Below, piece by piece: positions 42,321-51,807 of a stretch of 64,000 nucleotides of DNA. Position numbers and translations under genes: made by a program. The stretch's first letter is position 1, and each line of letters begins with the position of its first letter. The stretch covers positions 43,596 through 107,595 of the forward strand of contig CAZJRB010000010.1 in NCBI GenBank assembly GCA_964547995.1, written 5' to 3'. The notes under the pieces were generated by a model that did no database searches, was not told the origin of the DNA, and saw only the letters and a program-made list of their open reading frames with translations. The DNA comes from CAZJRB01 sp964547995. Lineage in GTDB: Bacteria; Planctomycetota; Planctomycetia; Pirellulales; Thermoguttaceae.

Positions 42321-44009
42321 TTACTCCCAGAGACTTTCGTCGTCGATCGGCGCGGGCTGTTCCTCCGGCTCGTCGAGGAGGATATCGCCACCGGCCAGGC
42401 TGCCGCCGAAGGAGTCCGACGCGCCGCCGTCGTCCGTTTCGTCGGGGCCGATGCTGTACAGCAAGTATCCCGTTGCGTCGAGGCGGTAGACGAGCGGCTC
42501 GCCGCCGAACGGGTCCTCCGGCACCTCAGCCAGATACTCGGGCGCCAGGTCGCCCAACGCGCCCGGCGGCTTGCCGTGGTCGGCCTCGTAACAGCGGATG
42601 GCCAGGTCGGTGATCAACAGCCGGAAGTAAGCCCGGCGACGATTGTCCCCGTCTTCGAAGGCTTGTTGGTCCCACTGGTCCGCACCGGTCACCCGCTCAA
42701 GAAGCGTAGTAAGCCGGTGCAGCCAGCCGAAGGACAGTTCTACCCAAACACGATCTCGGGCAGTGTAGTCTTCGAGAGGTTCCCGACCGGCATTGAGCGA
42801 TTCCAAGGTGGCGATCAGCTCACGACATTGCTTCGTTGTCAAGGAGTGTCGCAATTCCGCCAGGCGAGCCATGCCAATTCTCTCCCACGCCCAACCCAGA
42901 ACCGCATGTATGATCAAGCCGCCACATTCCCATGCTCGGCCCATCCGAATGGCATCCAGGTAGGCTTCAACAGCATCGTCTGTGCGGCCTTCCATTTCCG
43001 CGAGCTTTCCTTCCGCCGCGAAAGTCCTCGCAAGCGACCGCGTTTCCTGTATGCGGACAGACTCCAAACTCGGGAGTCCATACGTGACGGGCACTTTGCA
43101 GTCGCGTCCCAGGCCGATCCGCGCCTTCCGAAGGACGGGTTGGCACTTCGTCGTGAATGCCTTCAACTGGGCAGCCGTCGCAATATCGGCGTCGGGAACG
43201 AGCATATTCTTGAGTTCTCCGGCTGCCGCTGCCAGATCATCGTATCCGTTCGGATTCGGCAGCACGACCTCGGGGACCCGCGGCGGAATCGCAATCACCC
43301 AGTAGACGACGGACAGTGGAACGACAACGATTAGCGTCAGCAACACAAGGGCCGTCCTGGCGGTTCGGCGAACTCGCGGGTGCTCAGTCGGGCCTCGGGC
43401 GAAGTAGTCCGACGCCTGCAAAAGCATAAGCCATCCGCTCATCAATGCGGCGGGAAAGTACACCACGAGCACAATCAGCCGCAGCCAAAGTCGCCTTCGC
43501 GTAAGTCCAATACCCGCCGCCGCAAGCGTCGAGAGCCCGAAGATGAGACCAACAATTCCGAGCGTTCTCCCAATAATAGCCGATGCGGGGCGTGGCTGCA
43601 GCAGCGTCGAGAGACCCAGAATATATCCCCACCCTTCCCAATTCTGCGGTGGCATGCTCGCCAAGACTGCGGAAACCACCGCAACGACTACGGTCAACAG
43701 CAAGAGATCACGGATCGTGAACTGGCTCCAACGGGCGTCGTTGCCGTCGGAGGCTTCCTTCCGTCGGCGGAAAATGCGAAACGCCATCAGTGGCGCAACC
43801 ACCACGACCGACTGGACCGTGAAGATCAGCAGCAGGCCGTACGCCGACATCACAAGCGTGAGCGAAAGGACCGCACCGAGCGCGGCGATTCGCCAGAACC
43901 AGAACGTCCGTCCCAGCCCGGCCCAAATCGCGACCACCCCGACCACGCTGCCGGCCCCGGCCAGAAGCAGCCAGAAGAGAATCAAGACTTCGCGATCGAG
44001 GAGGAACAT
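42321..44009 (-). CDS. Multi-pass membrane protein of unknown function
   Basis: 562 residues from ATG 44009 (MFLLDREVLILFWLLLAGAG) rather than a TTG eight codons upstream. About six hydrophobic segments occupy the first 220 residues (RDLLLLTVVVAVVSAVLASM, ALVLLTLIVVVPLSVVYWVI). The C-terminal soluble half has helical repeats around LEYAEMEGRTDDAVEAYLDA-like residues and ends with PEYLAEVPEDPFGGEPLVYR and LLYSIGPDETDDGG, a motif common at the end of planctomycete membrane proteins. The tail is acidic (DEPEEQPAPIDDESLWE). Function unknown. Confidence 0.7.
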   Translation of the reverse strand: MFLLDREVLILFWLLLAGAGSVVGVVAIWAGLGRTFWFWRIAALGAVLSLTLVMSAYGLLLIFTVQSVVVVAPLMAFRIFRRRKEASDGNDARWSQFTIRDLLLLTVVVAVVSAVLASMPPQNWEGWGYILGLSTLLQPRPASAIIGRTLGIVGLIFGLSTLAAAGIGLTRRRLWLRLIVLVVYFPAALMSGWLMLLQASDYFARGPTEHPRVRRTARTALVLLTLIVVVPLSVVYWVIAIPPRVPEVVLPNPNGYDDLAAAAGELKNMLVPDADIATAAQLKAFTTKCQPVLRKARIGLGRDCKVPVTYGLPSLESVRIQETRSLARTFAAEGKLAEMEGRTDDAVEAYLDAIRMGRAWECGGLIIHAVLGWAWERIGMARLAELRHSLTTKQCRELIATLESLNAGREPLEDYTARDRVWVELSFGWLHRLTTLLERVTGADQWDQQAFEDGDNRRRAYFRLLITDLAIRCYEADHGKPPGALGDLAPEYLAEVPEDPFGGEPLVYRLDATGYLLYSIGPDETDDGGASDSFGGSLAGGDILLDEPEEQPAPIDDESLWE

Positions 44010-44083
44010 GCCGGTTACCCGCGGACTGGCCAACGTGCGACCCGCTACATCGTATCACGCAGGGCAGGGCAGGGGAAGCGCGA

Positions 44084-44344
44084 AGCAGCAGGCAGACTCC
44101 GTGTGCCGTCCGCGGCCCCGTCGAAACGTGTCGCGCACTTTCCTACAAAGCCGCGACCAGTGGTCGCGGAGAAGCGGGGCAGTGCGTGCGGAACCGAAAA
44201 ACCGGACGCCGCAATCTCCGCCGTAGAACAGCGTGAATTGGGAAACGTTTACCCGGGGTTCCCGCGACCAGTGGTCGCGGCCTTACAACACGAGGACGAC
44301 TTCTCCCAGATTCAGCGGACGGCACACGGAGTGTGCCTGCTACT
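44084..44344. repeat. Nested palindromic element (CGGACGGCAC outer, GCGACC inner)
   Basis: Outer arms: 44316-44344 is identical to 19792-19820, and 44084-44112 is its near-perfect reverse complement. Inner arms of the AAAGCCGCGACC family are at 44144-44170 and 44262-44288. Two palindrome families are thus nested in one 261-bp structure, which fills the gap between two minus-strand genes. Confidence 0.8.
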
Positions 44345-44353
44345 TTTCTTGAC

Positions 44354-45337
44354 TCACCGGCGAATCTTCACCGAGAAATCGGGATCGTCGCCGTGCAGAA
44401 ACGCCTGGTAGTTCACGCGGTTGCGGAGCCGCGTCTGCTCGAAGCCGGTGTCGGTATCCAACAGGCCCAGCTCGTACGCCAGCCGGTCGGAATGACCCGG
44501 CAGCAGCACGCGGTAGTCGTACGGAACGCGGCCCGGGACCATGCGGTTGATGTGGTCGCGGATGTTCGTCGTGCAGTTGTTCGACAGCGTGTCGTAGAAT
44601 TCCGGCTCGTGGAACAGCTTGTTCATCCGCTGCGCGACGTCGACAAACAGCGTGCGGACCTGTTCCGGGGTCGCCCGGGCGCGGTGGACGTAGACGTCGG
44701 CCATGTTGTGCTTGGCGTTGCGGAGGATGAAGTCCCGCTCGTCGACCAGGACGTACATGAGTTCGTACTGGCGGAGGAACCCCTTCAGGGCGTGGTATCG
44801 CTCGCCGCGCTCGCGGCGGATTTCGACCGATACGACCACGTAGTCGCGGTCGTCGAAACCGAAGCTCAAGGCCGTATGGGCGATCTCCGGCGTGTCGTTG
44901 AACGGGACCACGACGAAATCGACCGACTTGAGCCCGTCCAGATCGAACGTCTTGTCGTAGTGCGACACGTCGTAGTCGTCGATCGTCCGGTAGGTGCTGT
45001 TGCGGATGTTGTGCAGAGTAACCCGGTTGCCATCGAACTCGGCCCAGGGCAGCACCGCTTGTTCCGGCGCCCAGTCCCGGTCGTTCGACGGTTTGAGCGT
45101 CTTGACCAGATCGGGGTTGATCTCGAGCGACGGCAGCATCGGCCCGGCCGATTCCTGGTCGGGCGAGATGGGGATTTCGGCCGATGCGGGCTTCACCGGC
45201 GACGCGGCCGGCGGCGGGGTCGAGGTGCTCTGGCATCCGACCAGCGCCAGGACCAGCGCAGCAACACCCCCCCCGCGCGCGGCAAGGCTGCTGGCACGGC
45301 CGGTTCCAATGCGGCGAAAACTGCGAGATTTGGGCAT
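44354..45337 (-). CDS. DUF4105 domain lipoprotein
   Basis: 327 residues from ATG 45337 (MPKSRSFRRIGTGRASSLAA). Lipobox LVGC with Cys35, then a proline/serine-rich linker. The DUF4105 domain is indicated by YRTIDDYDVSHYDKTFDLDG, SVDFVVVPFNDTPEIAHTAL, FYDTLSNNCTTNIRDHINRM and GRVPYDYRVLLPGHSDRLAY, where NNC-TT contains the conserved cysteine of this papain-like fold (lacto-N-biosidase N-terminal type). A periplasmic lipoprotein; its enzymatic role is not established. Confidence 0.85.
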   Translation of the reverse strand: MPKSRSFRRIGTGRASSLAARGGGVAALVLALVGCQSTSTPPPAASPVKPASAEIPISPDQESAGPMLPSLEINPDLVKTLKPSNDRDWAPEQAVLPWAEFDGNRVTLHNIRNSTYRTIDDYDVSHYDKTFDLDGLKSVDFVVVPFNDTPEIAHTALSFGFDDRDYVVVSVEIRRERGERYHALKGFLRQYELMYVLVDERDFILRNAKHNMADVYVHRARATPEQVRTLFVDVAQRMNKLFHEPEFYDTLSNNCTTNIRDHINRMVPGRVPYDYRVLLPGHSDRLAYELGLLDTDTGFEQTRLRNRVNYQAFLHGDDPDFSVKIRR

Positions 45338-45467
45338 TTTTCGAGGAAATGCAGGTCGGGCAGGGGGGGCGCCCAACGGCGTGATAAAGATGAGAGACGC
45401 GGCTTTTACCCTAAAACGCCGTTCGTCGCAAGGTTGTTATCGGTACAATGGGCACTATGCAACATTT

Positions 45468-45620
45468 AGCGGGCGGGCTTGCCCGCCGTTAGCCTCTCGT
45501 TCCCATGCTCTGCATGGGAACGCCTGCATGGGAACGCACTGCCGCGATGGTCCGCGTTGCCCAGCCGCGAGGGATGCAGAGCATCCCGGCATCGGGTCCC
45601 CATGCAGAGCATGGGAACCA
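45468..45620. repeat. Two palindromic repeats upstream of moxR
   Basis: A short hairpin (TAGCGGGCGGGCTTGCCCGC.., 45468-45492) is followed by an element with arms GTTCCCATGCTCTGCATGGG.. (45499-45521) and its complement (45598-45620). Inside is GGATGCAGAGCATCC, so hairpins lie within a hairpin. The remaining gap (45338-45467, 45621-45825) has nothing recognised. Confidence 0.7.
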
Positions 45621-45825
45621 GGCTACAACTAACCGGCATTTTCCGGCCGATTTGCCCTTTTTCTGTAAAACTTCGGCGTCGAGGTGCAAGATATCCGGCC
45701 GCGGGGAAACAATACCTTCAGAAGACGGCCGACCCCACGCCGGCCGGGGGTCTCGAGCGAATCTTATCGGCTTCGGGACCGAATCCCTTGCCTATTTTTA
45801 CGCACATTCTCAAGGAGAAAATCTC

Positions 45826-46815
45826 ATGCTGGTGGATGTCCATCAAATCAAGGATCGTGTTGCCCTGCAGGCGGAGAAGGTTCATCGCCTCCGCGCCGAG
45901 TTGGGCAAGGCGATCGTCGGACAGGACGAGATGCTTTCCCGGCTGCTCGTGGGGATGCTGACCCACGGCCACATCCTCTTGGAGGGTGTCCCCGGGTTGG
46001 CCAAAACAACCGCGATCAAGTCGCTGGCCCAAGCGCTGGCGACGAAATTCAAGCGGATCCAGTTCACGCCGGACCTGTTGCCGGCCGACCTGATCGGCAC
46101 GATGATCTACGTGCCCCAGGACGCAACGTTCCGCACCCGAAAGGGCCCGATCTTTTCCAATTTCATCCTCGCCGATGAAATCAACCGGGCCCCCTCGAAG
46201 GTGCAATCGGCACTCTTGGAAGCCATGCAGGAACACCAGGTCACCATCGGCGACAATACGCATCCGCTCGAAGGCCTGTTCCTCGTCATGGCCACGCAGA
46301 ACCCGATCGAGCAGGAAGGGACCTATCCGCTGCCGGAGGCCCAGGTCGACCGGTTCATGCTCAAGGTGAAGATCACCTATCCCGAAGCGGACGAGGAGCG
46401 GAAGGTCATGGACCTGGCGCTCGATGGTTCCGGGCCGGTGATCAATCCGGTTCTCACCCCGGCCGACATCGCCGAGATGCAGGACGTCGTCAAGATGGTC
46501 TATATCGACGAGCAGGTGAAGGGCTACATTCTCGATCTGGTCAGGGCCACCCGGCTGCCGGCCGAGTACGGCATGTCCGACCTGGTTCCGCTGATCGAAT
46601 ACGGGGCCTCGCCGCGGGCGTCGATCTACCTGGGCATTGGCGCCCGGGCAATCGCCTTTTTGGGCGGGCGCGGATACGTCACCCCGCAAGACGTCAAGGA
46701 CATCGCCTACGACGTGCTGCGGCACCGCGTCATCCTGACCTACGAGGCCGAGGCCGAAAAAACCACTTCCGAGGACGTGATCAAGACGATCTTCGATACC
46801 GTCCCCGTCCCGTAG
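45826..46815 (+). CDS. MoxR family AAA+ ATPase of the bat locus
   Basis: 329 residues from ATG 45826 with AAGGAGA upstream. Walker A EGVPGLAKTT (about 53-62), Walker B FILADEINRAPSKVQ, MATQNPIEQEGTYPLPEAQV, and the lid with YGASPRASIYLGIGARAIAF. It differs from the MoxR at 342-1379 in having GLAKT rather than GLGKT and no proline-rich N-terminus. First gene of a long locus (DUF58, DUF4381-like, VWA, TPR and BatD/E proteins) that supports envelope integrity and stress or oxygen tolerance. Confidence 0.95.
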   Translation: MLVDVHQIKDRVALQAEKVHRLRAELGKAIVGQDEMLSRLLVGMLTHGHILLEGVPGLAKTTAIKSLAQALATKFKRIQFTPDLLPADLIGTMIYVPQDATFRTRKGPIFSNFILADEINRAPSKVQSALLEAMQEHQVTIGDNTHPLEGLFLVMATQNPIEQEGTYPLPEAQVDRFMLKVKITYPEADEERKVMDLALDGSGPVINPVLTPADIAEMQDVVKMVYIDEQVKGYILDLVRATRLPAEYGMSDLVPLIEYGASPRASIYLGIGARAIAFLGGRGYVTPQDVKDIAYDVLRHRVILTYEAEAEKTTSEDVIKTIFDTVPVP

Positions 46816-46826
46816 GAGACAATTTC

Positions 46827-47175
46827 AGTATCCCGGCTGCTGCCGGCAGCCGGGATGCTTGCCAGGGCCCGGAGTTCGGGGTTCAGGGTTGACAATTCTT
46901 CCATGCTGCGATTGACCCCCCAATCTTCTGAACCCCGAACCCCGGGCCCCGGCCGCGACCCTAACTCCAAACCCCTAAAACGGCCTGACGCCACAACCAA
47001 AGAAATTGAAAATTGAAAATTGCAAATTGTAAACTGCAAATTGGTTCGAGCTTGGGTCCGGTCAATGGCCTTGCCGCACATGGCTGCGGCTCGACCCCAC
47101 TGCAAGCCGATTCCCAGCCAGGACTTCGCCGATCTTCAATTTACAATCTTCAATTTGCAATTTTCAATTTGCAAT
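46827..47175. repeat. Three stacked palindromes between moxR and the DUF58 gene
   Basis: 46827-46859: CCCGGCTGCTGCCGGCAGCC hairpin, related to 48154-48186. About 46866-46950: GGGCCCGGAGTTCGGGGTTC with its complement. 47002-47175: an AT-rich inverted repeat of AAATTGAAAATTG units. A C-rich tract (about 47224-47244) follows directly before the DUF58 gene. Confidence 0.7.
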
Positions 47176-47253
47176 ATCCCCGCGAGATAACATGCTCGCA
47201 CGGCGCACAGAACTTGCAACGCAAGCCCCTAACCCCTAGCCCCTGAACATCCC

Positions 47254-48141
47254 ATGGCCGAGCAAGAAGTTGCAGAAATCCTCAAAAAGGTCCAGCGGAT
47301 CGAGATCGTGGCCAACAAGGCGGTGAACGAACTGTTCGCCGGCCAGTACAAGAGCGTGTTTCGCGGCCGCGGCATGGAGTTCGACGAGGTCCGCGAATAT
47401 CAACCCGGCGACGACATCCGCACGATCGACTGGAACGTCACCGCGCGGACCGGAACCCCGTTCATCAAACGGTTCTGCGAGGAACGCGAGCTGACCGTGC
47501 TCTTTCTGGTCGACGTGTCGGCCTCCGGGGCCTTCGGCTCCGGCAACCAGTCGAAGCTCGACATGATGATCGAAGTGGCGGCCATGCTGATGTTCTCCGC
47601 ATTGAAGAACAACGACAAGGTGGGGCTCCTGACCTTCTGCGACGACGTGATCGACTACTTCCCGGCCCGCAAGGGAAAGTTCAACGTCCTGCACCTGATC
47701 CGCCAGCTCGTGGCCGCCGAGCCGATCGCCAGGGAAACCAACCTGCAAAATGCACTGGAGTTTCTCAACCGCGTCCACAAGCGCCGCGCGGTCGTGTTCC
47801 TGATGAGCGACTTTCTGGCCGAGGAGCCGGGCGTTGCCTTCTCGGTGGCGAACCGGCGCCACGACCTGATCGCCATGACGGCGGCCGACCCCCGCGAGCA
47901 CGTCCTGCCCGACGTGGGTTTCATTACGCTCCGCGACGCCGAGACCGGCGAGCTGGTGGAGCTCGACACCCACCACCCCGAGGTCCGGGCCCTGTTCAAA
48001 CGGTGGACCGGCCGGCGGTCCGAGGCCCTTTCCAACCGGCTGAAGAAGATGGGCGCCGACGAATTGCCGATCCATACCAACGAAGATTACGTGACCAGCT
48101 TGCACCGTTTCTTCCGCGCACGCGAGAAACGGTTTCGATAA
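47254..48141 (+). CDS. DUF58 domain protein of the bat locus
   Basis: 295 residues without membrane helices. FAGQYKSVFRGRGMEFDEVR, YQPGDDIRTIDWNVTARTGT and FIKRFCEERELTVLFLVDVS are the DUF58 core, which leads into a degenerate VWA-like fold (LVDVSASGAFG). In the short MoxR-linked class, DUF58 is cytoplasmic and likely a MoxR client. Palindromes flank it on both sides. Confidence 0.93.
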   Translation: MAEQEVAEILKKVQRIEIVANKAVNELFAGQYKSVFRGRGMEFDEVREYQPGDDIRTIDWNVTARTGTPFIKRFCEERELTVLFLVDVSASGAFGSGNQSKLDMMIEVAAMLMFSALKNNDKVGLLTFCDDVIDYFPARKGKFNVLHLIRQLVAAEPIARETNLQNALEFLNRVHKRRAVVFLMSDFLAEEPGVAFSVANRRHDLIAMTAADPREHVLPDVGFITLRDAETGELVELDTHHPEVRALFKRWTGRRSEALSNRLKKMGADELPIHTNEDYVTSLHRFFRAREKRFR

Positions 48142-48153
48142 GGACCTATTTTC

Positions 48154-48186
48154 AGCATCCCGGCTGCTGCCAGCAGCCGGGATGCT
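48154..48186. repeat. AGCATCCCGGCTGCT hairpin
   Basis: Perfect 15-bp arms with a 3-base loop (GCC), 13 bases after the DUF58 gene stop. Related to 46827-46859. Not followed by a T-run, so a terminator role is uncertain. Confidence 0.75.
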
Positions 48187-48207
48187 AACCCCGATTGTGG
48201 TACGATC

Positions 48208-49212
48208 ATGAATGCATTGAAACATAAATGGCGAAACGGCTTGATCCTTGCGGCGCTGTTGGCGGTGGTGTCCGTGCCGGCGTGTACGCAAGGTCCGCCG
48301 GCCGAGATCGAGCCGAGAGAAGTCCGATCGGAAGTCGAGCGGGGGCCCGTCTGCGTGGCCGTCCAAGTCGAACCGGCCCAAGCGACGCTCTCCGACCGCC
48401 CCCGAATGACGCTCACGTTCGACTACGTCCAGGGCGTAACGGTCGAGCAGCCGGAGTTCGCCGAGGCCATCGGCGATCTGCGGATTCTCGAAGTCGAGCA
48501 GATCGAGCCTCGGGTTCAGGACGACCGCGAGGTCGTCGAGCAGATATTCACGCTCGAACCGACCAAGACCGGAAAGATGCCGATCTTCCCGGTCAACGTC
48601 TACTTCAAGGACACGCGCCCCGACGGCGACGGCAAGGAACACATGATCGAAACCGAGCAACTGGCGATCGACGTCGGTTCGGTGGTCGAGGGCGAAGTGA
48701 ATTCGCTCGATCAGCTTCAGGCGGCGGCGCCCCCGGTGGCCTTGCCTTGGGCGATCCCCTGGCCCGTTGTGCTGGCGGTTGTACTCGTGCTGATTCTCGC
48801 CGGCGGCGGACTCGCCTGGTGGCTTAGGAAGCGGCACCACAAGGTCGTCCAGGCACGAATCCTCACGCCGCAAGAGCGGGCGATCCTCGAGCTGGAGAAG
48901 CTCTGGGAGAGCGACCTGGCCCACCAGGACTCGAAGCTCTACTACGTCGAGCTGACCGGCATCGTCCGGCGGTACATCGAGGTGACCACCGGCATTCGTG
49001 CCCCCGAGCAGACGACCGAGGAGTTCCTCCACGAGATCGCCCAACGCGACACGTTCGCGCCCGAGGATCGCCGCCGCTTCAAGAGCTTCCTCGAAGCGGC
49101 CGACCTCGTCAAGTTTGCGGCCCACAAGCCGCGTGAAGAAGATATCGAAGCAAGTTACCAACGGGCCCGCGAGTTCGTTGGATGTGAAACACCGCAGGAG
49201 GTGCTGGTATGA
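48208..49212 (+). CDS. DUF4381-like/BatD-like membrane protein
   Basis: 334 residues. Signal or lipoprotein-like N-terminus (AALLAVVSVPAC), a beta-rich periplasmic domain (about 45-170; EPAQATLSDRPRMTLTFDYV), one membrane helix (about 188-211) and a cytoplasmic helical domain with RYIEVTTGIRAPEQTTEEFL and FLEAADLVKFAAHKPREEDI, typical of DUF4381/BatD C-termini. The stop overlaps the batA start by four bases (ATGA), which indicates coupling. Confidence 0.82.
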   Translation: MNALKHKWRNGLILAALLAVVSVPACTQGPPAEIEPREVRSEVERGPVCVAVQVEPAQATLSDRPRMTLTFDYVQGVTVEQPEFAEAIGDLRILEVEQIEPRVQDDREVVEQIFTLEPTKTGKMPIFPVNVYFKDTRPDGDGKEHMIETEQLAIDVGSVVEGEVNSLDQLQAAAPPVALPWAIPWPVVLAVVLVLILAGGGLAWWLRKRHHKVVQARILTPQERAILELEKLWESDLAHQDSKLYYVELTGIVRRYIEVTTGIRAPEQTTEEFLHEIAQRDTFAPEDRRRFKSFLEAADLVKFAAHKPREEDIEASYQRAREFVGCETPQEVLV

Positions 49213-50285
49213 CGGGCTTCCAATTCCAAGATCCATTGTGGCTGTTGCTGTTGCTCCCGTTGGCGCTGGCTGCCGTCTGGGCCGTCTACCGCCGGCGCCG
49301 CGCCGCAGTCCTCTTCTCCGACGTCACGATTCCGCGGGCGCTGCCCGTGACGATGGCGCTCCGGGTGAAGCGGCTTCTGCCGTGGATGGGCTTTTTGGCC
49401 ATCGCCGCATTGATCGTCGCGCTGGCCCGGCCGCAACAGGGGCGCGACAAAGAGTACTTCACCACCGAGGGCATCGCCATCGAGATGTGTCTCGACCGGT
49501 CCGGGTCGATGCAGGCGATGGATTTCGGGATCGACGACGAGCGCGTCGACCGCCTGACGGTCTGCAAGGAGACGTTCAACGACTTCGTGCTGGGTAACAA
49601 GGAGAAGAACCTGCCCGGCCGGCGGGACGATCAGGTTGGCCTGATTGCCTTCGGCGGCTACGCCGACGACAAGTGCCCCCTGACGCTCGACCACGGCGTG
49701 CTCGAAGAGATCGTCGATAAGACCGAGGTTGCCAGGCCCGTCTACGACGACCAGGGCCGAATCATCAACCAGAAGCTGTTCGAGGAAGAGCAGCTAACCG
49801 CGATCGGCGACGCCATAGCGATGGCGGTCGACCGTCTGAAAGACGCCGAAGCCAAGAGCAAAGTCATCATCCTGCTTTCCGACGGCAGCAACAACGCCGG
49901 CGTCGTGCTGCCCGAAGAAGCCGCCGCGGCCGCCAAGGCCCACGAGATCAAGATCTACACGATCGGCATCGGGAGCGCCGGCATGGCGCCCTTCCCGGCG
50001 ATTGATCCGTCGGGCAAGAAGGTTTTGGTCATGCAACCGGTCGAATTCGACGAGCAGACACTCGCGATGATGGCCGACGTGACCGGCGGAAAATACTTCA
50101 ACGCGAGAAGCACCGAAGCACTCGAAGAAGTCTACGCCGAGATCGACCAACTGGAAAAGACAAAGAACGAAGGACTCATTTTCACGCAGTACCGCGATCT
50201 GTACCGGTATCCGACGTTTGCCGGATTGGGACTGCTCCTGTTGGGCATCGTCCTGGTATCGACACGGTTCCGGTCCCTGCCGTAA
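49209..50285 (+). CDS. batA: VWA domain protein BatA
   Basis: 358 residues. Two N-terminal membrane helices (about 9-27 and 55-75), a VWA domain with MIDAS DRSGS at 96-100 and LLSDGSNNAGV, and a C-terminal helix (about 336-354, TFAGLGLLLLGIVLV). The periplasmic VWA domain binds partners through the MIDAS metal. Its TAA stop codon is the first three bases of a TAAAGCCGCGACC repeat, so the repeat inserted exactly at or created the gene end. Confidence 0.93.
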   Translation: MTGFQFQDPLWLLLLLPLALAAVWAVYRRRRAAVLFSDVTIPRALPVTMALRVKRLLPWMGFLAIAALIVALARPQQGRDKEYFTTEGIAIEMCLDRSGSMQAMDFGIDDERVDRLTVCKETFNDFVLGNKEKNLPGRRDDQVGLIAFGGYADDKCPLTLDHGVLEEIVDKTEVARPVYDDQGRIINQKLFEEEQLTAIGDAIAMAVDRLKDAEAKSKVIILLSDGSNNAGVVLPEEAAAAAKAHEIKIYTIGIGSAGMAPFPAIDPSGKKVLVMQPVEFDEQTLAMMADVTGGKYFNARSTEALEEVYAEIDQLEKTKNEGLIFTQYRDLYRYPTFAGLGLLLLGIVLVSTRFRSLP

Positions 50286-50399
50286 AGCCGCGACCGTTGG
50301 TCGCGCCGTCCTTCCGGGCGGTGGCGAGTTTTGACGGTGGCGGGCGCGACCGACGGTCGCGGCTTTATGACGGGCGCGACCAACGGTTGCGGCTTTATG
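50283..50399. repeat. GCGACC-family palindrome between batA and batB
   Basis: TAAAGCCGCGACCGTTGGTC at 50283 pairs with two downstream arms, GACCGACGGTCGCGGCTTTA (to about 50368) and GACCAACGGTTGCGGCTTTA (to about 50398). Three arms instead of two imply a partial duplication. The first TAA ends batA. Confidence 0.82.
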
Positions 50400-50447
50400 G
50401 ACGAGTAACGACAAACAACACGAAATCCATTCAACATAGGTTGTACG

Positions 50448-51671
50448 ATGATCTGGGAATACCCGAAAGTGCTGTGGGCGTTGTGGATTCTGCCGTTTGT
50501 GGTGGGACTGATGGTCCTGGCGTATCGGAAGCGTCGCGCGGCGGCCGAGCGATTTTCCGATTCGGCGATGATGCCCCGCCTGATGCCGCACCTCGGCGCC
50601 GGACGGCTTTGGGTCAAGGGAACCCTGATTGTTCTGGGCCTGGCGTGCGTCATCCTGGCGTTGGCCCGCCCGCGGTACGGCGAATACTTCGAGCAGGTCG
50701 GCAAGCACGGCGTCGACATGTTCGTGCTGATGGACACGTCCCGCTCGATGCTGGCCGAGGACATTGCCCCGAACCGGCTCGACCGGGCCAAGGCCGACGT
50801 CCACGACTTGTTGGCCGAGTTGCCGGGCGAGCGCGTCGGGTTGATTGCCTTCGCTGGTAAACCGGTGGTGAAGGTGCCGCTGACAACCGACCAGGGGTTC
50901 TTCTGCCACATGCTCGACGGCCTCCATACCCGGAGTGCTCCGCGCGGCGGCACGCTGATCGGCGACGCCATCCGCAAGGGGCTCGAGTGCATGCCCCAGC
51001 GCGAGAACCGCGACCAGGTCATGCTCCTGATCACCGACGGCGAGGATCACGATTCATTCCCCTATGAAGCGGCCAAAGTCGCGGCCCAGCGCGGTGTGAA
51101 GATATTCACCGTCGGCCTGGGTGATGCGGACGAGGGGACCCGGGTGCCCATCCGGGGCGAGGACGGGAAGTTGCACTATCTGAAACACGACGGCCAGGAA
51201 GTCTGGTCGAAGATGGACAAACAACTGCTCGAGAAGATCGCCAAGGATAGCGGCGGGGCCTATATCCCCGCAGGCACCAAGGCCTACGACCTGGGGAAGA
51301 TCTACCAAGATCACCTGGCCGCGCTTACGCACGGCGATCTCGAAACACAGAAACGAAAACGTTACCACGACCGGTTCCAGTGGTTCCTCTGCTTCGCTGT
51401 CGTGTTCCTCCTGGCCGACATGGTCATTCCCGTCCATCGCCGGTCGAACCATCTGCCGTCGCAGCCCGAGACCTACTTCCGAAACCCGCCGAAACGATCC
51501 GCCGAACGAGACGCCTTCTGGGGTAACAAGCAGAGGGGAGGCGTCTCCGACGGCGGCAATCCGCCGCTGACGTCCCGGGTGTTGCCCGAGCGAATCGAGA
51601 CCCCGGAACCGGCGCCCGAGCCCGTTGCCGTGGGAAGCGGACAAGAGAGCCATACCGATAGAGAGAACTGA
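50448..51671 (+). CDS. batB: VWA domain protein BatB
   Basis: 407 residues. Layout as in BatA: two helices (about 9-26, 57-74), then the VWA domain with MIDAS DTSRS at 96-100 and LLITDGEDHDSF, and a third helix near 318-335 (WFLCFAVVFLLADMVI). A longer cytoplasmic tail of about 70 residues (ending SGQESHTDREN) is rich in charged residues. Partner of BatA in the membrane complex. Confidence 0.93.
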   Translation: MIWEYPKVLWALWILPFVVGLMVLAYRKRRAAAERFSDSAMMPRLMPHLGAGRLWVKGTLIVLGLACVILALARPRYGEYFEQVGKHGVDMFVLMDTSRSMLAEDIAPNRLDRAKADVHDLLAELPGERVGLIAFAGKPVVKVPLTTDQGFFCHMLDGLHTRSAPRGGTLIGDAIRKGLECMPQRENRDQVMLLITDGEDHDSFPYEAAKVAAQRGVKIFTVGLGDADEGTRVPIRGEDGKLHYLKHDGQEVWSKMDKQLLEKIAKDSGGAYIPAGTKAYDLGKIYQDHLAALTHGDLETQKRKRYHDRFQWFLCFAVVFLLADMVIPVHRRSNHLPSQPETYFRNPPKRSAERDAFWGNKQRGGVSDGGNPPLTSRVLPERIETPEPAPEPVAVGSGQESHTDREN

Positions 51672-51683
51672 CCATGGACGAAA

Positions 51684-51767
51684 GCATAAAGCCGCGACCG
51701 GTGGTCGCGCCCTGCGCAGGAACACGCGTCGCACATGCCCGGCGCGACCAACAGTCGCGGCTTTATA
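51684..51767. repeat. GCGACC-family palindrome between batB and batC
   Basis: Arms CATAAAGCCGCGACCGGTGG.. (51684-51710) and complement (51740-51767) with one mismatch; loop of about 29 bases. Starts 13 bases after the batB stop. Confidence 0.82.
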
Positions 51768-51807
51768 GCTCTCGAAAACCAGTGACACAAACGACGGAGG
51801 CCTACCC

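Noticed and set aside
46827..46859. Hairpin as a rho-independent terminator of moxR
   Set aside because: The stem is strong but no T-run follows and related copies sit in unrelated positions; treated as a dispersed repeat.
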